Assembly: GCF_918797505.1 (NCBI RefSeq)
Contig: NC_092794.1
Coordinates: 31,920,122 to 31,984,121, forward strand
Source of the DNA: Bemisia tabaci
Lineage: Eukaryota; Arthropoda; Insecta; Hemiptera; Aleyrodidae
Reading direction: 5' to 3'
Length of the DNA: 64,000 nt
Shown in pieces: positions 31,964 through 44,339 of the stretch (position 1 is the first letter of the stretch; each line of letters begins with the position of its first letter). The notes below the pieces were generated by a model, which was not told where the DNA came from, ran no database searches, and worked only from the letters and a program-made list of their open reading frames with translations. The position numbers and the translations under genes are program-made.

Positions 31964-34525
31964 AATATTAAATGCTCAGAATCACAATTAAAAAAGAAGA
32001 AAAACAAGTAGAAAGAAAGAAAGATAAAAACACAAATATTAGAGTTAAATTCGTTCAAACTTCGATGGGAAAAGATTATTTTATGGATAATAGAAGCAAT
32101 ATGTGGGAAAAGAAGTGTGATACTTTCAAATACATTAGTTTCTGGCTGATTTCAGCGGCAGCAGGAGGTAGGGTTTCTACAGCCAGAGGTATGGTTGATT
32201 CAACCACACTTCTGCCGTGCTAAGGAAGAACGCTGTATGAACATTCGAGAGTTGGCACATTAGGGTGCGTCAAAAAAAATGAAAGTCTGAAATGTTCCGC
32301 TCCCCAGGCGGTAATCGATGACGTTTGCTAGAAAGCATGTTTGCCAAAATTAGGGTCAATTTCAACCATTTTAAATGGTACCAAAGGTCAATTTTGTGAT
32401 GAAATTATGATATTTAGGTTTAGACCTCGATTTCGTACAAAAAACTCGATTTTACGCTGAAATCGTGCGTTTACGAGAAAAATGCCACATTACTCAAGTT
32501 GTAGAAGATGGAATTTTACTCTAAGAAGACGTCTTGTAACCGATAAAAATCAAATTGAACTAGAAAAACTCAACTCGGTATTTATTTTTTTGGTCCTCAG
32601 AATTTCCGAGGTCTTAGAAAGTAGAGGTGTAAAAGACTCATTTTTCACGAAAATAAGTCGAAAGAGGGTGTAAATGAACTGTAGGTAAGTGTTGAGGATG
32701 CAAATGTCATCAGAACTTCCTCAGTTTCAAAAAAAGTTCCAACTATTTTGCACAATCCTCCAAAAAGTGTACGGCTCGAGAAGCAGGATCGTGCTATAAT
32801 AGTAAGGAAGAAGTGCGGTTTGACCGGGGAAAGTTGCGTCACAAACTTTCCTTATGTAATCGTCATCAGTAGATCCTCCTGAACGACTTTCTAAAAGTTA
32901 AAAATGGTTTGACCCCGGAACACCCCTCAAAGTACTTAAAATTGAAAATGGCGGCCGTAATGAGGAGGTCCGGGTAATCGGTATTTTAAAATCCTCATTC
33001 TGTCTCATGTGAGGTATCATTTCCTAAGTAATTTTGGTCGTAGATTTCATAAATGAACTCCGCAAGGCCCCCCAGTCAAAGAGGGCGCTGTAAATCAAAG
33101 ATGGCGGTCAAATGTGAAAGGCAGGAGGTTGCATTTTTTTAAATATTCACCAAAGGAACAAGGCAATTAGCGCAAGAGTTCTTCATTTCTGTGTAAATAC
33201 AGTCGTAAACTTCATAAATGAAGGCATATCCCCCCCCCCCCCCCATCAAGAGAAGCGTCTCGAATTCAAGATTAAGTTTATGATATGTGTAGTAATAATA
33301 CATTGATGGAAGAAAACAGGATAAATCATGTGTGCAGGGATTGCTAAAGAACGGTGAACACGCACGACAATTGGAAGAGAGTATCTGTTGACATACATTA
33401 ACTCATTAACTCATAAAAGTGCGAACATGCTTCTGAGCTTACGTTTCTCTCCGTATTCGTATATTTATTTTAATTTCCTCTATTAAATACATGTATAACA
33501 TCAAATTTAGGTTTCTTGGCCATAAATACATGAAAATAGAGACACTTCACTTTCCTTGTTCCTTTGATGAATATTTAAAAAAATGCAACCTCCTGCCTTT
33601 CACATTTGACCGCCATCTTTGATTTACAGCGCCCTCTTTGACTGGGGGGCCTTGCGGAGTTCATTTATGAAATCTACGACCAAAATTACTTAGGAAATGA
33701 TACCTCACATGAGACAGAATGAGGATTTTAAAATACAGATTACCCGGACCTCCTCATTACGGCCGCCATTTTCAATTTTAAGTACTTTGAGGGGTGTTCC
33801 GGGGTCAAACCATTTTTAACTTTTAGAAAGTCGTTCAGGAGGATCTACTGATGACGATTACATAAGGAAAGTTTGTGACGCAACTTTCCCCGGTCAAACC
33901 GCACTTCTTCCTTACTATTATAGCACGATCCTGCTTCTCGAGCCGTACACTTTTTGGAGGATTGTGCAAAATAGTTGGAACTTGTTTTGAAATTGAGGAA
34001 GTTCCGATGACATTTGCATCCTCAACACTTGCCTACAGTTCATTTATACCCTGTTTCGACTTATTTTCGTGAAAAATGAGCCTTTTAAACCGCTACTTTG
34101 TGAGACCTCGGAAATTCTGAGGACCAAAAAAATAAATACTGAGGTGAGTTTTTCTAGTTCAATTTGATTTTTATCGTTCACAAAGACGTCTTCTTAGAGT
34201 AAAATTCCATCTTCTACAACTTGAGTAATGTGGCATTTTTCTCGTAAACGCACGATTTCAGCGTAAAATAGAGTTTTTTGTATGAAATCGAGGTCTAAAC
34301 CTAAATATCATAATTTCATCACAAAATTGACCTTTGGTACCAGTTAAAATGGTTGAAATTGACCCTAATTTTGGCAAACATGCTTTTTCAGCAAACGTCA
34401 TCGATTACTGCCTGGGGAGCGGAACATTTCAGACTTTCATTTTTTTTTGACGCACCCTAGTGACACATATCCTTCAATAAAAGCTTTATTTTTCAGGAAA
34501 GTTAAGAATATTTTTCCTTTATATT
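31964..34525 (+). repeat. Dispersed repeat copy 1, split by foldback element
   Basis: 31964-32260 plus 34461-34525 match 45868-46225. Both copies keep a short frame ending ...CDTFKYISFWLISA.AGG.VSTARGMVDSTTLLPC and then stop. Function unknown; this may be a piece of a transposon or a small gene family. Confidence 0.7.
32261..34459. mobile_element. 2.2-kb foldback element, hAT-like TSD
   Basis: The ends TAGGGTGCGTC and GACGCACCCTA begin arms of about 903 bp (32261-about 33163 and about 33555-34459) that pair almost perfectly. The spacer is about 390 bp and includes a C run. The flanks TGGCACAT (32253-32260) and TGACACAT (34461-34468) look like an 8-bp duplication with one change. The homologous unoccupied site GTTGGCACATATCC at about 46163-46176 confirms the boundaries. 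No ORF. Confidence 0.82.
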
Positions 34526-35000
34526 TTCAGAATTTTTAGGTAACATTGCGAACTAAACTGTCCGAAAAATTGGGCGGCAAATATTCATAAATTTACGAGG
34601 AAATTTGCGTTTTATGAAAAAAAATTTGGCAACACCTGAAGGTTCATGCGGCGTTCTTCCTTAGCATGGCAGACTTGTGGCTGCTGTAACTACCTTTTTG
34701 GTTTGCGCCAAAATTAGCCAAAAATATAGTTGACATTTTCACACTTACTGTTTCGCGCACTCAAAACAATATCCTTCTTATCACTAAGTGTAAAAAAGTG
34801 TATCAAACCCTTACATCTTGGGATAATTTAGAAAAGATATATGTTTTAGATAGATTTCAAAATTCATTTTGGATCAACTTGCCCATCATTTGTGCAAAGA
34901 GAGGTGCCCTGCAAGTTAAGCCTTGCACGTTTGCAGTTGGCTCATCACTATTTTTACAATATTTTGGCCCTATGTTCGAGGAAATTGGAATTGGCGTATC

Positions 35001-35081
35001 GAAGAACATATTTCTTATTGTCAGTTGGTAAAATATTTCACATTGTGAGTTGGTAAAATGACAATGTGAAATATGTTCTTC
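35001..35081. repeat. Small inverted repeat with inner direct repeats
   Basis: GAAGAACATATTTC (35001-35014) and its exact complement at 35068-35081 enclose two copies of a GAGTTGGTAAAAT-type unit. It could be a minimal hairpin element. Confidence 0.55.
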
Positions 35082-35184
35082 CATCTGGCGGTAAATGCTC
35101 GCCGCGAAAATCTGAGAAACATACAGTAAATGGGTCGGTCAGTAGTCCAGGCAAATAAGCCATGAAAGGGGCTATAGCCTGCAA

Positions 35185-36445
35185 AATCCCGGTTAGGCAA
35201 TGTTTTCATCGATACCTATGTAGAATTTTTGACGCTGAATCCGAAATTCCAACTTGCGCCATTAAATTTCGACCGAGAGTTTGCCAAATTTTGGGCAAAA
35301 AACGGCCCTAAAATCGGCCTTTTTTCGGATTATGGCCTTGTAACTTCGCTAAAAATTGATCTGACTATAAATTAGTTATTTTCCAAAATAAAAGCTCGGT
35401 AGAAGTTCCTAGAAAAATGTCCAATAACACTTTTTTGCTCATGCCAAAATCGACGCGCTGGCGCTCTAAAAACTCTGAAAAATGTGCGAAAAATCGCATA
35501 CTGTAATGTGTTGGGTTAGCCTTATTATTTACATCATTCCATTTCACTAAGATGTACATTTTATCATCTGCACTTAATTTGTCCAAAATTTACTCGTCGA
35601 CGATTAAAACAGGAGACATCGGGCAAAACCGCGAAAACACAATTTTCGCTCATTTTTTAAAAGTCGAGCCGCGCCAGCGCGCTCGATATTGCCTCCAGAG
35701 CAAAAAAGAGTAAGAACTTTTTATAAGGAATTTAACGAGCTTTATTTCTGAAAATAACTAATTTTATCGTCAGAATCAATTTTTAAGCAAGTTACAGCCA
35801 TAATCCGGAAAAAAGCCCAATGTTAGGCCATTTTTTGCCAAATTGGGCTACTTTCGGTCCGAATTTATGGCCCAAAGTTGAAATTCGGGATGTCAGCGGC
35901 AAAAATTACATAGGAATCGATGAAAACATTGCTAAACCCGGGATTTTAGCAAAAACCGCAAAAAAACGCGAATTTTCGTTCATTTTTTCGAAGTTCGGTG
36001 CCCGTCAGCGCGCTTAATTGCTGACAAAACAGTGTATAGGAATTTTTTTATTGGGAAATTTAAACGAACTTTTTTTTAAAACAACCAAATTGTCATTAGA
36101 TCTATTTTGACGAGTTTACTGCCATAATCGCAAAAAACCAAATTTTTCACTCATTTTTTTCAAAGTTTGGAGCCCGCCACGCGCCTTGGATTTTGCCCTG
36201 AGAAAAAAATGGTATAGAAACATTTTATAGAAATTTAATCGAGCTTTATTCTGAAAAGAACTAATTTATCAGTCCAGATCAATGTTTAGCAAGTTACCAG
36301 GCCATAATCCGAAAAAAAGCCGAATTTTAGGCCTTTTTTGCACAAATTGGCAACTTTCCCGTCCGAATTTAATTTGGCGCAAAGTTGAAATTCGGAATTT
36401 AGCGCGTCAATAAATTACATAGGAATCGGATGAAAACATGGTGGC
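35185..36445. repeat. Inverted and direct repeats rich in CCGAAATTC blocks
   Basis: 35185-35510 pairs with about 35625-35945 (GATGAAAACATTGC, GAATTTCGGAT, GGCCATAATCCG segments). A third, direct copy runs at about 35940-36445. The pattern is typical of subterminal repeats of foldback elements. No coding signal. Confidence 0.6.
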
Positions 36446-37156
36446 TACCTCGGATTTTTGCAGGCTCTTTTCCTTGTTTGCCCGGACTACAGTTGGAGTT
36501 GAGTAAATGGTACTCTACTTCCAAAATGGCAGTTAATAACATAGGTGAAGGGACGGCGGAACTAGGGTCTTGACGTTTTTGTACTTTCAACTTAATTGTG
36601 GGTGTGCCTATCTAGCTTCAAAACAGCCCCGGAAATCCGACAAACCTCGAAGTAACAGGGTAATTAGCTTACTTCCTATATGGCGGTCAAGTTCGGCGGT
36701 AAAATGGCTGACCAAACTTGGGTTTCGATGACTTTCTATTTTCAACACACTCATGGATATTCCTGCCAAAATTTACGCGTCCAGATGCAAAACAGCCGCG
36801 CAAATTTGAGAAACCGCGGAGGATCAGGACTATGGGCTGTTAATTTCAAAAATGGCGGCCATTAGCCAGGATAAAGATGGCCGACTGAACTTGAGTCTCG
36901 ATAGATTTTTGTTCTCGACATATTTATGCATATTCTTGCCAAATTTCATACATCTCATTGCAACGCAGCCGCGAGAATCTGATAAACCGCGGAGAAACGG
37001 CGCTGAACCCCTAATTTTCAAAATGACGGCCAACAGCAAGGGTAAAATGGCCGACTGGACTATAATGTCAAATTTTCCTCATTCTAGACACACTCAAGTA
37101 TATTCCTGCCAAATTTCATGTTCATAGCTAAATTAGAACGCCTGAAAAATGAGATA

Positions 37157-37896
37157 CATACATATACATATAAGTTGCTTTACAGCACTCCCTCGCGCTC
37201 TACGACTCCTAACCTCCACTGCTCTCTTTCAAACCACTAATCTTAAGGCATTAAGCACCTTAACATTTCTGCTTCAATCCCCTCCCTCCAACCTTTCATT
37301 GGGCGCCCTCTGCGTCTTCTCCCAGGAGGAACCCAATCAAGGACCTTCTTCGGCAACCTGTCTCCTGCCATTCTCTGGACATGACCATACCTAATGAGTT
37401 GATTTGTCATAATGTCATGCACGATGGTCTGCTTGGCATCCATGATCTCCCGTACCGTCTCATTCCTGACGCGATCCTTTCAGGAAATACCAGCGGATCT
37501 ATGCCAGAAGTCCATCTCTGTTGCCTTTAAAACCTCCCGGGTCCGCTGGCCCGGCCATACTTCGGCCATAGGTACTTCACACCCGTAGGTTACTATGCTC
37601 TTGACAATCGCGTTGTAGATCCTTCTTTTGTTCTCTTTGGAGATCCTTTGGTCCCAAAGGACTCCATTTAACATAGCGATTGCCTTTCTACCCTGCATAT
37701 TCCTCTTCTTCATGGCCTGGTTCAATCTTCCATCCTGGGTCAGAATCACCTTAAATATTTGTAAATATCGCAGCTTCTAATTTGCCGCTCATCCTCTAAT
37801 TCTATACTTCGCTGATTCCCGCCAACGGTCAACTTCTCGGTTTTGCTGACTTTCACCTCGAGGCCCCATTTCCGATACTCAGCCAACAACTTTCGG
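37157..37896 (-). pseudogene. 5'-truncated RTE-like LINE, RT C-terminus
   Basis: 740 bp flanked by AAATGAGATA (37147-37156 and 37897-37906), a 10-bp target duplication. On the - strand it encodes the C-terminal part of a LINE reverse transcriptase. Blocks are SKTEKLTVGG, then NAIVKSIVTYGCEV, then the terminal RYGHVQRM...RLPKKVLDWVPPGRRRRGRP...W segment. A frameshift follows CDIYKYL. The 3' tail is a TATGTA-type simple repeat. It is inserted in the right arm of the 30.7-38.1 kb element, so it is younger than that element. Confidence 0.85.
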
Positions 37897-38089
37897 AAAT
37901 GAGATAATAATGGAAATCAGCTTATGGCGGCCATCTTGGAAAAAAATACGGGGAAGCCTGGGAGATCCACCTTGGGTCCCGACAGATTTTTATTCTAGGT
38001 ACCTAAAACTACATTTTCACCAAGTTTCATGCTGATAGTCCAATTTGAAATATTTTAGTGATTTTTGACCCTAAGCGACCCCACTATAG

Positions 38090-39610
38090 AGGGGGAGGTC
38101 GGCGTCAGTTTGGTGTCCCACTAAATGGACAATTTTTTGAAAATCGACAGCTTTTCATCCTGATACAGAAAAGTGTAAGTCTGTAAGACCGGAGTTGTTG
38201 CTTTCAGCCGTCGTATTTTTGCACCTTCAAGCCGTATTGCGGCCGAAAGAAACAGCTGCAGCCTTGCAGATGTAGGTGCTCAGAATTGGAATGAAAAGTT
38301 CTGTTGATTTCTAAAAAATTCGTCCATATCCAAGTGGGATACCAAATTGACGCCACACCCTTAGTCTAGTAGGATCTACTGAATGGATTTTAATTTTTTT
38401 TTCCTGCCTGATTCCTTAGAACGTCCTCTCTCATTTGATGTGTAATTTTTTTAATCATAAATTCGATCAGAGAGCTTTACTTTTAATTTCTTTCCCTCAA
38501 GTTTTAAAAATTATTACCTTTATAATAATTATTACCTAATCATGAGGAAGTCAATTAAAATTTGTATGTCAAAATATAATAAATCCAAAATAATTTATAA
38601 ATCCAAGGGAATACGTGTCATATGAAAGAAAATTTTTCAAGATATGCGGCTTAAAGAGAACAATCTTTACATTTTTCAATAAAATCCATCCTGTAGATCT
38701 GGAGTAAAAGATACTTGGAGCAGTTTGATTTTTACATTGCTGGGATAAGCCATAATCGATTCTTCTCACAAGTGCTGACAACAACACAAAGTAAATATAG
38801 AAGATCAAGAAAAGAGTATGATAATGCCAAAATCTTGTCAAGAAATAAAAGAAACAAAACTGGAGCATTCAGATCTTTAAATGGACCAACCACTTTTCAC
38901 GTAAATATTCAAGGTGAACGGAATGAATGAGTTTAAAGCAGCATCACATTTAATGACATTTTTCTCCCTCTCCAACCTGAAAAACTGAGTACTTATTCAA
39001 TCATACAGCAATGAATAATATAATTTTAGAGTTTGTTTCAATACATTCAATTATTTTCACATTGAAAAGCAGTACAGCATGTTCACAGCACCTCATTTGT
39101 GGGTGTGTTTGTCATCCTATTTTTGTCTCTCTGCTGTTTCCCCATCAATTAGTGACGGCAAAAAATTAGTCAAATTGTATAGATTTTTCTGAAAAGTCTC
39201 GATTTTAGAAAATTAGGTTGGGATGAGGTTAGGGCAATGTAATCTTAAGGAGGGTGCCTGGACATGTGTGATGAGGAGACCCAAGGGTTAAAAAACCCAA
39301 TCCTGACCATGATGTATTGAGGCATTTGCTGGAATAACCACTTTTAGCAGAAAACCTAGTTGTGAGAAAATCGCATTTGACGTTTTTATCAATAGATGCA
39401 TTGCTGAGTTCGTGAGGACGGAAAGTTACCAAAGCATTTTTTAATAATTGGTTACACCCTTTGGATGATCCGTCGTGCATTTTAGAAAATATGTCAGTTT
39501 TTACTTTGAAACTGTTCATTTAAAATATGTTGTTATTGGGGGTTATTCCACCCACCACCTAGTCTCAAACTTACTAGTAAATTGAGGTATCTACATAATT
39601 ATAATATAAC
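38090..39610. other. C3G intron, no firm feature
   Basis: Two open frames lack recognisable domains: about 38694-38930 (+), which follows an acceptor-like CATCCTGTAG and is Lys/Arg-rich with a terminal stop, and 39229-39519 (-, ATG start). Both could be chance; no paralogue is present in the window. Confidence 0.3.
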
Positions 39611-39954
39611 GTAGTGAAATAGACAATTGAAGAGAATATTGTTGCCATTATACTTAAAATTTGATTGATAAACACATGCTGTGAAGCTCTTCTCGGCTTA
39701 CACAGCCATCCTCAGCTAAATTTCTCAGCTACTCGATTTGGAGTTCAAGTTTACTTTGGGCAATGTTTAGAAATGTAATGAATGAAAATGAAATGAATGG
39801 AATGTTATGAATGTTTAGGTTGTTGTGTGTGTGATGTTAATCATAGATTTATACTCATCATGGTTGAAGTTATTCCTAGTCAGAACTTAACAATTTGGTT
39901 AATAAAGTCAAGTTTGTCTCTAAAAAGCTTTAAGTAGGTAATGATCTCTTATAA

Positions 39955-40215
39955 GGTGCGCGCGCAGGCACGTGATTTCAAGCGCTCAGGACGGAGAGCA
40001 GCTCCGGGTTGTAAGCCGGAGATGGAAGCTCATCGGAGCGCTTGAGCTGGCTGGACCAGGCGATGGTAGCCTGATGGGCAGGCAATCCGCGACGGTGGGC
40101 GCGGCGTCTTCAGGCTGTGCGCTTGAAGCGCGGTGAAGACCTCCAAGGGATACCTCCAGGGCTTGCCTAAGCGAATCGCTCCGGCGGATATCGCTACGAA
40201 GCGATTACGGGTATT
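39955..40215. other. Compact GC-rich structured segment, identity unknown
   Basis: About 250 bp of GC-rich DNA within AT-rich surroundings, with internal complementary blocks (AAGCGCTC with GAGCGCTT; CTCCGG with CCGGAG; TCGCTACGAAGCGA). It ends in GGGTATTTTTTTTT. The structure and T tail suggest a SINE or an RNA-derived unit, but no A/B boxes or hammerhead core could be assigned. Confidence 0.4.
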
Positions 40216-40439
40216 TTTTTTTGGTTGTCAACTTTTAGGGGGAGTTTTTTAGGATTGGGCTGAATTGGCTGATTGGTAGCTACCGCCACCTAGAATGATA
40301 ATGCACGCCTATTTTTAATGAAGAATAAATCTGTGTACCAATGCCTCAAATGAGATCTTTGGGTTGGTTTTACTTAGTATTAGAACATTCCTTCCTCTTA
40401 CTTATTATAATGAGGCAAGTAATGAAATTGGAAACATTT

Positions 40440-40860
40440 TCTAAAAATTTGGTTCTGTACTAGGAATCCGAACAAGAGCCAATTGTATACATGCAATTGA
40501 AAGTAGTAGTGGACATCCTCTGGATAGAATTGATCAGGCAAGTGTATACAAAATTAAATGTAGCTCGTGCCCAGCAGTTTTTACAGGGAAAACAGAGCGT
40601 TCAGTACATACGAGATTAATTGAGCATTATCTGAAGACAATTCGAACGTGTACGAGCATATTAATAAAAGAGAACCACACAATAGACAATAATGTATCTG
40701 CATGTCATACCATCACAGACCATAATATTTTGAGAACATTGGAAATGTTTGAAATTCGTGTGGCTATGATTGATGATAAAACCCTATTAACTGTATAACT
40801 AGATTTAAATTTAGTGGGTAATGTTCTCATTGACTCCTGTTGCAATCCACCCTTGTAACT
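40440..40860 (+). pseudogene. Penelope GIY-YIG endonuclease fragment
   Basis: Translation in one frame reads RTNCIHAIESSSG...SVYKIKCSSCP, then VFTGKTERSVHTRLIEHY, a decayed middle, then TLEMFEIR. The VYKI-C-x2-C-...-TGKT-R-x4-R-x2-EH arrangement is the Penelope GIY-YIG nuclease with its zinc CxxC; the YIG block reads FTG. Stops and frame breaks follow. This nuclease cuts target DNA for the retroelement. Confidence 0.75.
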
Positions 40861-41221
40861 ATTGATTGAACTATTTATAAATCTTGTGAATTGCATGTCT
40901 TCACCGTAGATGGCGCTAGTAGTAATGCAGTGCATCTTGTTATTCCTAGTTGTTTTTCTCGGCTCTGATCACTCAACTTATCCTCTCCGTCTCTGTGATG
41001 ATCTCTAATTTTTGTACCAGCTTTAAGTTCAGATTTTATATGTATGATACTTTCAAAATATGCTCTACGTTTCAGTTTATTGTTTTATTTTATTCTGTGT
41101 TCAGTTTTCGGCATTGTCCGAAGATTGCCATGTGAACCGAAAAGCGCTTCTCAGAATACGCTCAACCAATAAAGTTAAGGTATCATGGCTACAACATTCT
41201 CTTCCTTTGTCTATTTCACTG

Positions 41222-41855
41222 TACCTAATCTGAAGGTTAAATGGCTTATTAATTGTTTAAGAAATACAACTGATGCTTTAAAGCCGACATAGAACTCCAT
41301 GCAATGCAAAATGAAGGCCCTGTGGTGTTAATGAAGCGCCTGATTGCGTTGACGGGCAGCAGAACGCGCATAGATTTGCATTGACAGGTATTCATTCCTC
41401 CCGACACCCAATTTCAAAATGAAATGGCTACTTAATTTATTATAAACTCAAATTAGTTCTTTTTAACTGTCATGTAACATGAAGTGATGTTTATGTGCGA
41501 AAACCCAGTACTTGTATCTGTGGTTACTCCGTACACTAATTGCTCGGTCTGACCTCACTGCTCTAAATTTGTACTCTTTAGCCGAGTAATCAAGAGATTG
41601 ACTTGCCATCACTATCAGCGATACCTAAGGGTACAATAATTTGAACGGACGAATGGGAAGAATATTCACCCATATGTATGGAGGTGGTCATTCCAGCATA
41701 CGCCGTAATTCTAGGAAGCCCCCCCAAGTGTTCATTTTTATGAGCGGAGTGAACTTTAAAGTCTTACCGAACTGAGACAGCGATAAACTTGAAAGACATT
41801 GGTAAGAGAGTTTTTTCATGAAATATAACAGGTATTAAATTTTTTATTTTTTCAG
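41222..41855 (+). other. C3G intron end, no feature
   Basis: AT-rich; the branch and polypyrimidine region TTTTTTATTTTTTCAG ends at 41855. Confidence 0.5.
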
Positions 41856-42030
41856 ATTTTCTTTATCAAGAAGCATTTTTGACAACATATCGTACGTTTA
41901 TTTCTCCTTTAGACTTAGTAGATAAATTAGTTGAAAGACATCAGCGTTTTAGTCGTTCACCTGAGCTGAGTAGACAACGAGCAGCCAGAGAGGCATTTTC
42001 ACTCTTGGTTAGAGTGGTCTCTGATCTTAC
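41856..42030 (+). CDS. C3G: RapGEF1/C3G exon b, REM domain start
   Basis: 175-bp exon between TTTTTTCAG and GTAAGT. With the single base carried over from 26168 it reads DFLYQEAFLTTYRTFISPLD, then LVDKLVERHQRFSR, then AFSLLVRVVSDL. The EAFLTTYRTFI block is diagnostic of RasGEF N-terminal (REM) domains, and the following residues match C3G/RapGEF1 best among Ras-family GEFs I know. The REM domain stabilises the catalytic CDC25 domain. It ends two bases into a codon, joining exon c in phase. Confidence 0.93.
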
Positions 42031-44300
42031 GTAAGTCTCTTTCAGTATCACACTAAGCAAAATGAAAATTATAAATGAGAATAATATAAATAGGTACTTG
42101 TCAACTATGCCTGTTCACAGATAAAGAAACCTCAAGTGCCAAAAGACTCAGAATGTAGATGTAGTAGACAACTGCATACCTGAAAATCTAATGCTAATAC
42201 CTGATAATCAAAATAGTGGTTTAACTCCGACATTTTTCAATCTGTGTTAAACAATTCTTTAATTTAAGACGCTTTTTTTTGGTGAACATTACCACTCAAT
42301 AGCCGAAAAGGGGGTGTGATATGTGTTTTACTGAAAGGAAAAGTTTCCCTCATTGACAGGATGATGTTAAAAGGTTTTTTTTTGTTTTTTTCACTTCAAA
42401 TATCTCACCAGGGATAAATTTGCTGTTTACCCTCCCTTTAGTCCGAATCTTCCAGCGTTTCTAATGAAGCCAGCCCCAGATAACTGTTGTTATGTTTCTA
42501 TTTGTCTTTCGTTTTTCCAATGTTCGTTGATTTTTATGTAAGATGGAGCTTTCTTGAATGAAGAAGAATATGGTAACAAAGCTGGCCAACCACCCTTCCA
42601 AATGAAATATCCTAAGAAGGGAAAAAAGAAAAGAGACCGCCAGAGGAAGAAGAGATAAGAAGGTGAAAATGAGCTGACTGGCGAGACCAGTCAAGACAGC
42701 TGCCAGACCAAGTCTCTTGCTATGCCCTGAAAGAAACAGATTGGGATCCCAGTCAGCTGACTGGCTAGACTGGCCAAGATAACGGTTAGGCTGTACCTCT
42801 TGCTTTCAGGAATGCTTTAAGGTAATAGGAAAAAATGTCAAAACAGTCCATATCTAAAACAAGTCCAAATATCTGAAATGTCCAATAGCGGTACTAGGGC
42901 CAAAAATAAAAGTGTCGAAATATGAAATAATTTGACTCAGGGGCATCATAAGGATCCTGGAAGCTTTCTATATCAACATCCATTGGGATAATGAAGAAGC
43001 TGTGATTTAGAGTTTTTCTAACCTGTGACTGGACTTCGATCATACACGCACTAAGCAACAAATTTCAAAGAAGGCAAGAACACATCAGAATATAACAAAA
43101 TCAGGCCAGAATCCTCAAGCGCATCTATGTTCAATCTGGGAGGATAATGAAGAAAGAAGTATTCTTAATTACAGCTAATTATGCTGCACATCCTTCTATC
43201 ACTGTCATCAGTGCATAGAGATATTGACTGGATATAGAGGAGGGCTCTCCTGTAGAGTTGAAGGTGCTTCTCCACTTCGATCTCAACCTCAAGAGCCTAT
43301 GTTGATTTTAAATTAGACTAAAGTGTCTCTGGAAATATTGAAAGTGAATATTTGATTAAAGAAAAAAATCTGTCGCATGCGAGAACTCCATTACAGGTGA
43401 TTGTCTATAAACTATTGAAGGCTAGCTAGGGAGCGGCTCGTTCACATGCTGAAAAAGTTTAGCTCCTCGATTCCCAATAGGTGCTAATACATTACGAACA
43501 TGCTTCTGTAAAGTTTAAAACCAATTGGGTCATTTGGTGAATTTCGTCATTCTGAGAAATGTGCAATCTGAGAGTTTTCGATTGGAAAAGGCATATTCAA
43601 ATAATTTAGAATTGCGGTGTTGCCAGCTTTACGATTTAAAATTTGTCAGAATGATCCGAATCGCGTTGCAACCTCAAGCGCTGGATTTTTATTTCGTTCA
43701 GAATCGGTCATTATGATTCCTCTGTACTCTATACATTTAGGTATCATGAAAATTATACCATTATGGGATGTTCAAAGTATTGACTGCAACAGGGATGAGA
43801 TTGGGAGAGTATGAAAAAATTCTCAAATTCTACTTTCTGTTGATGGAGTGGATTTAAGAACTTTCTGTCAACCCAAACCGCTCGTTTTTCTCCGACTCAT
43901 CCCATCAAAAACCCATTAGGGAGTACCCTATTACAACCTACGATTCGAATTTTTGATTTTGCATGGAAATCACACTTCGAAACCTTTCTTTTATCATCAA
44001 AGTCGATATTTTGGAGTCTGCAACTCGACAAGGCTGCCACCGGAGGCAAAAAATTCTGTACGGGCATGAACATTTTAGGAACCTCTTTTACCAGGTAAAA
44101 ACATACTAAAAATTCAGATCGGTCACGGCAAGGATGAGGGAGAAGAGGTTGAATTTGTCACCCCATGCCCAGTTTGCTATTTTACCCCTAAAAGACCACA
44201 AAAATGCGATTATTTTTCCGATAGCTCCGATGACCTATTTCGACATTGCCCAAAAACCCGTCAGGGAGTGCCTCTCTACAACCTCCAACTTGAATTTTTG
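42031..44300 (+). other. C3G intron, no firm feature
   Basis: AT-rich. A CAGTCAGCTGACTGG-type palindrome with nearby repeats of GACTGG (about 42670-42780) was seen. No exon or element ends recognised. Confidence 0.45.
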
Positions 44301-44339
44301 ATGCACATTCAAAGTTCTCAAGAAGTCACTTTAGGCGCA

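Larger units (their letters stand above)
30749..38089. mobile_element. Large inverted-repeat element with nested insertions
   Basis: The left arm (30749-about 31480) and right arm (about 36610-38089, minus a 750-bp insertion) are inverted copies. The left end TAGTGGAGTCGC mirrors GCGACCCCACTA at the right. Several hundred bases are essentially identical between arms, for example the segments at 30957-31404 and 36680-37127. The roughly 5-kb interior holds another foldback element (32261-34459) and smaller palindromes. The same family end (TAGTGGGGTCGCTTAGGG) recurs at about 47280 inside the giant palindrome. No transposase. AAAATGGCGGCC motifs recur in the arms. Confidence 0.7.
39611..41221 (+). 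mobile_element. Penelope-like element remnant with inverted LTR-like ends
   Basis: About 39614-39730 is the reverse complement of about 41100-41221 (GTGAAATAGACAA, GAGAAT.TTGT, TTTGATTG and TTCTCGGC blocks). Inside, a GIY-YIG endonuclease piece (40440-40860) is the hallmark of Penelope-like elements, which often carry inverted terminal copies. The reverse transcriptase is missing. Confidence 0.75.

Noticed and set aside
33230..33243. Runs of C or G (also near 6890, 18910, 44730, 48510, 61900, 62815) as regulatory G-quadruplex sites
   Set aside because: They recur as part of repeat families and homopolymer expansion. No spaced G-tract pattern beyond simple runs was seen.
39955..40215. Hammerhead ribozyme of the Penelope element
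   Set aside because: A CTGATGGG stretch is present but the CUGANGA...GAAA core could not be assembled.
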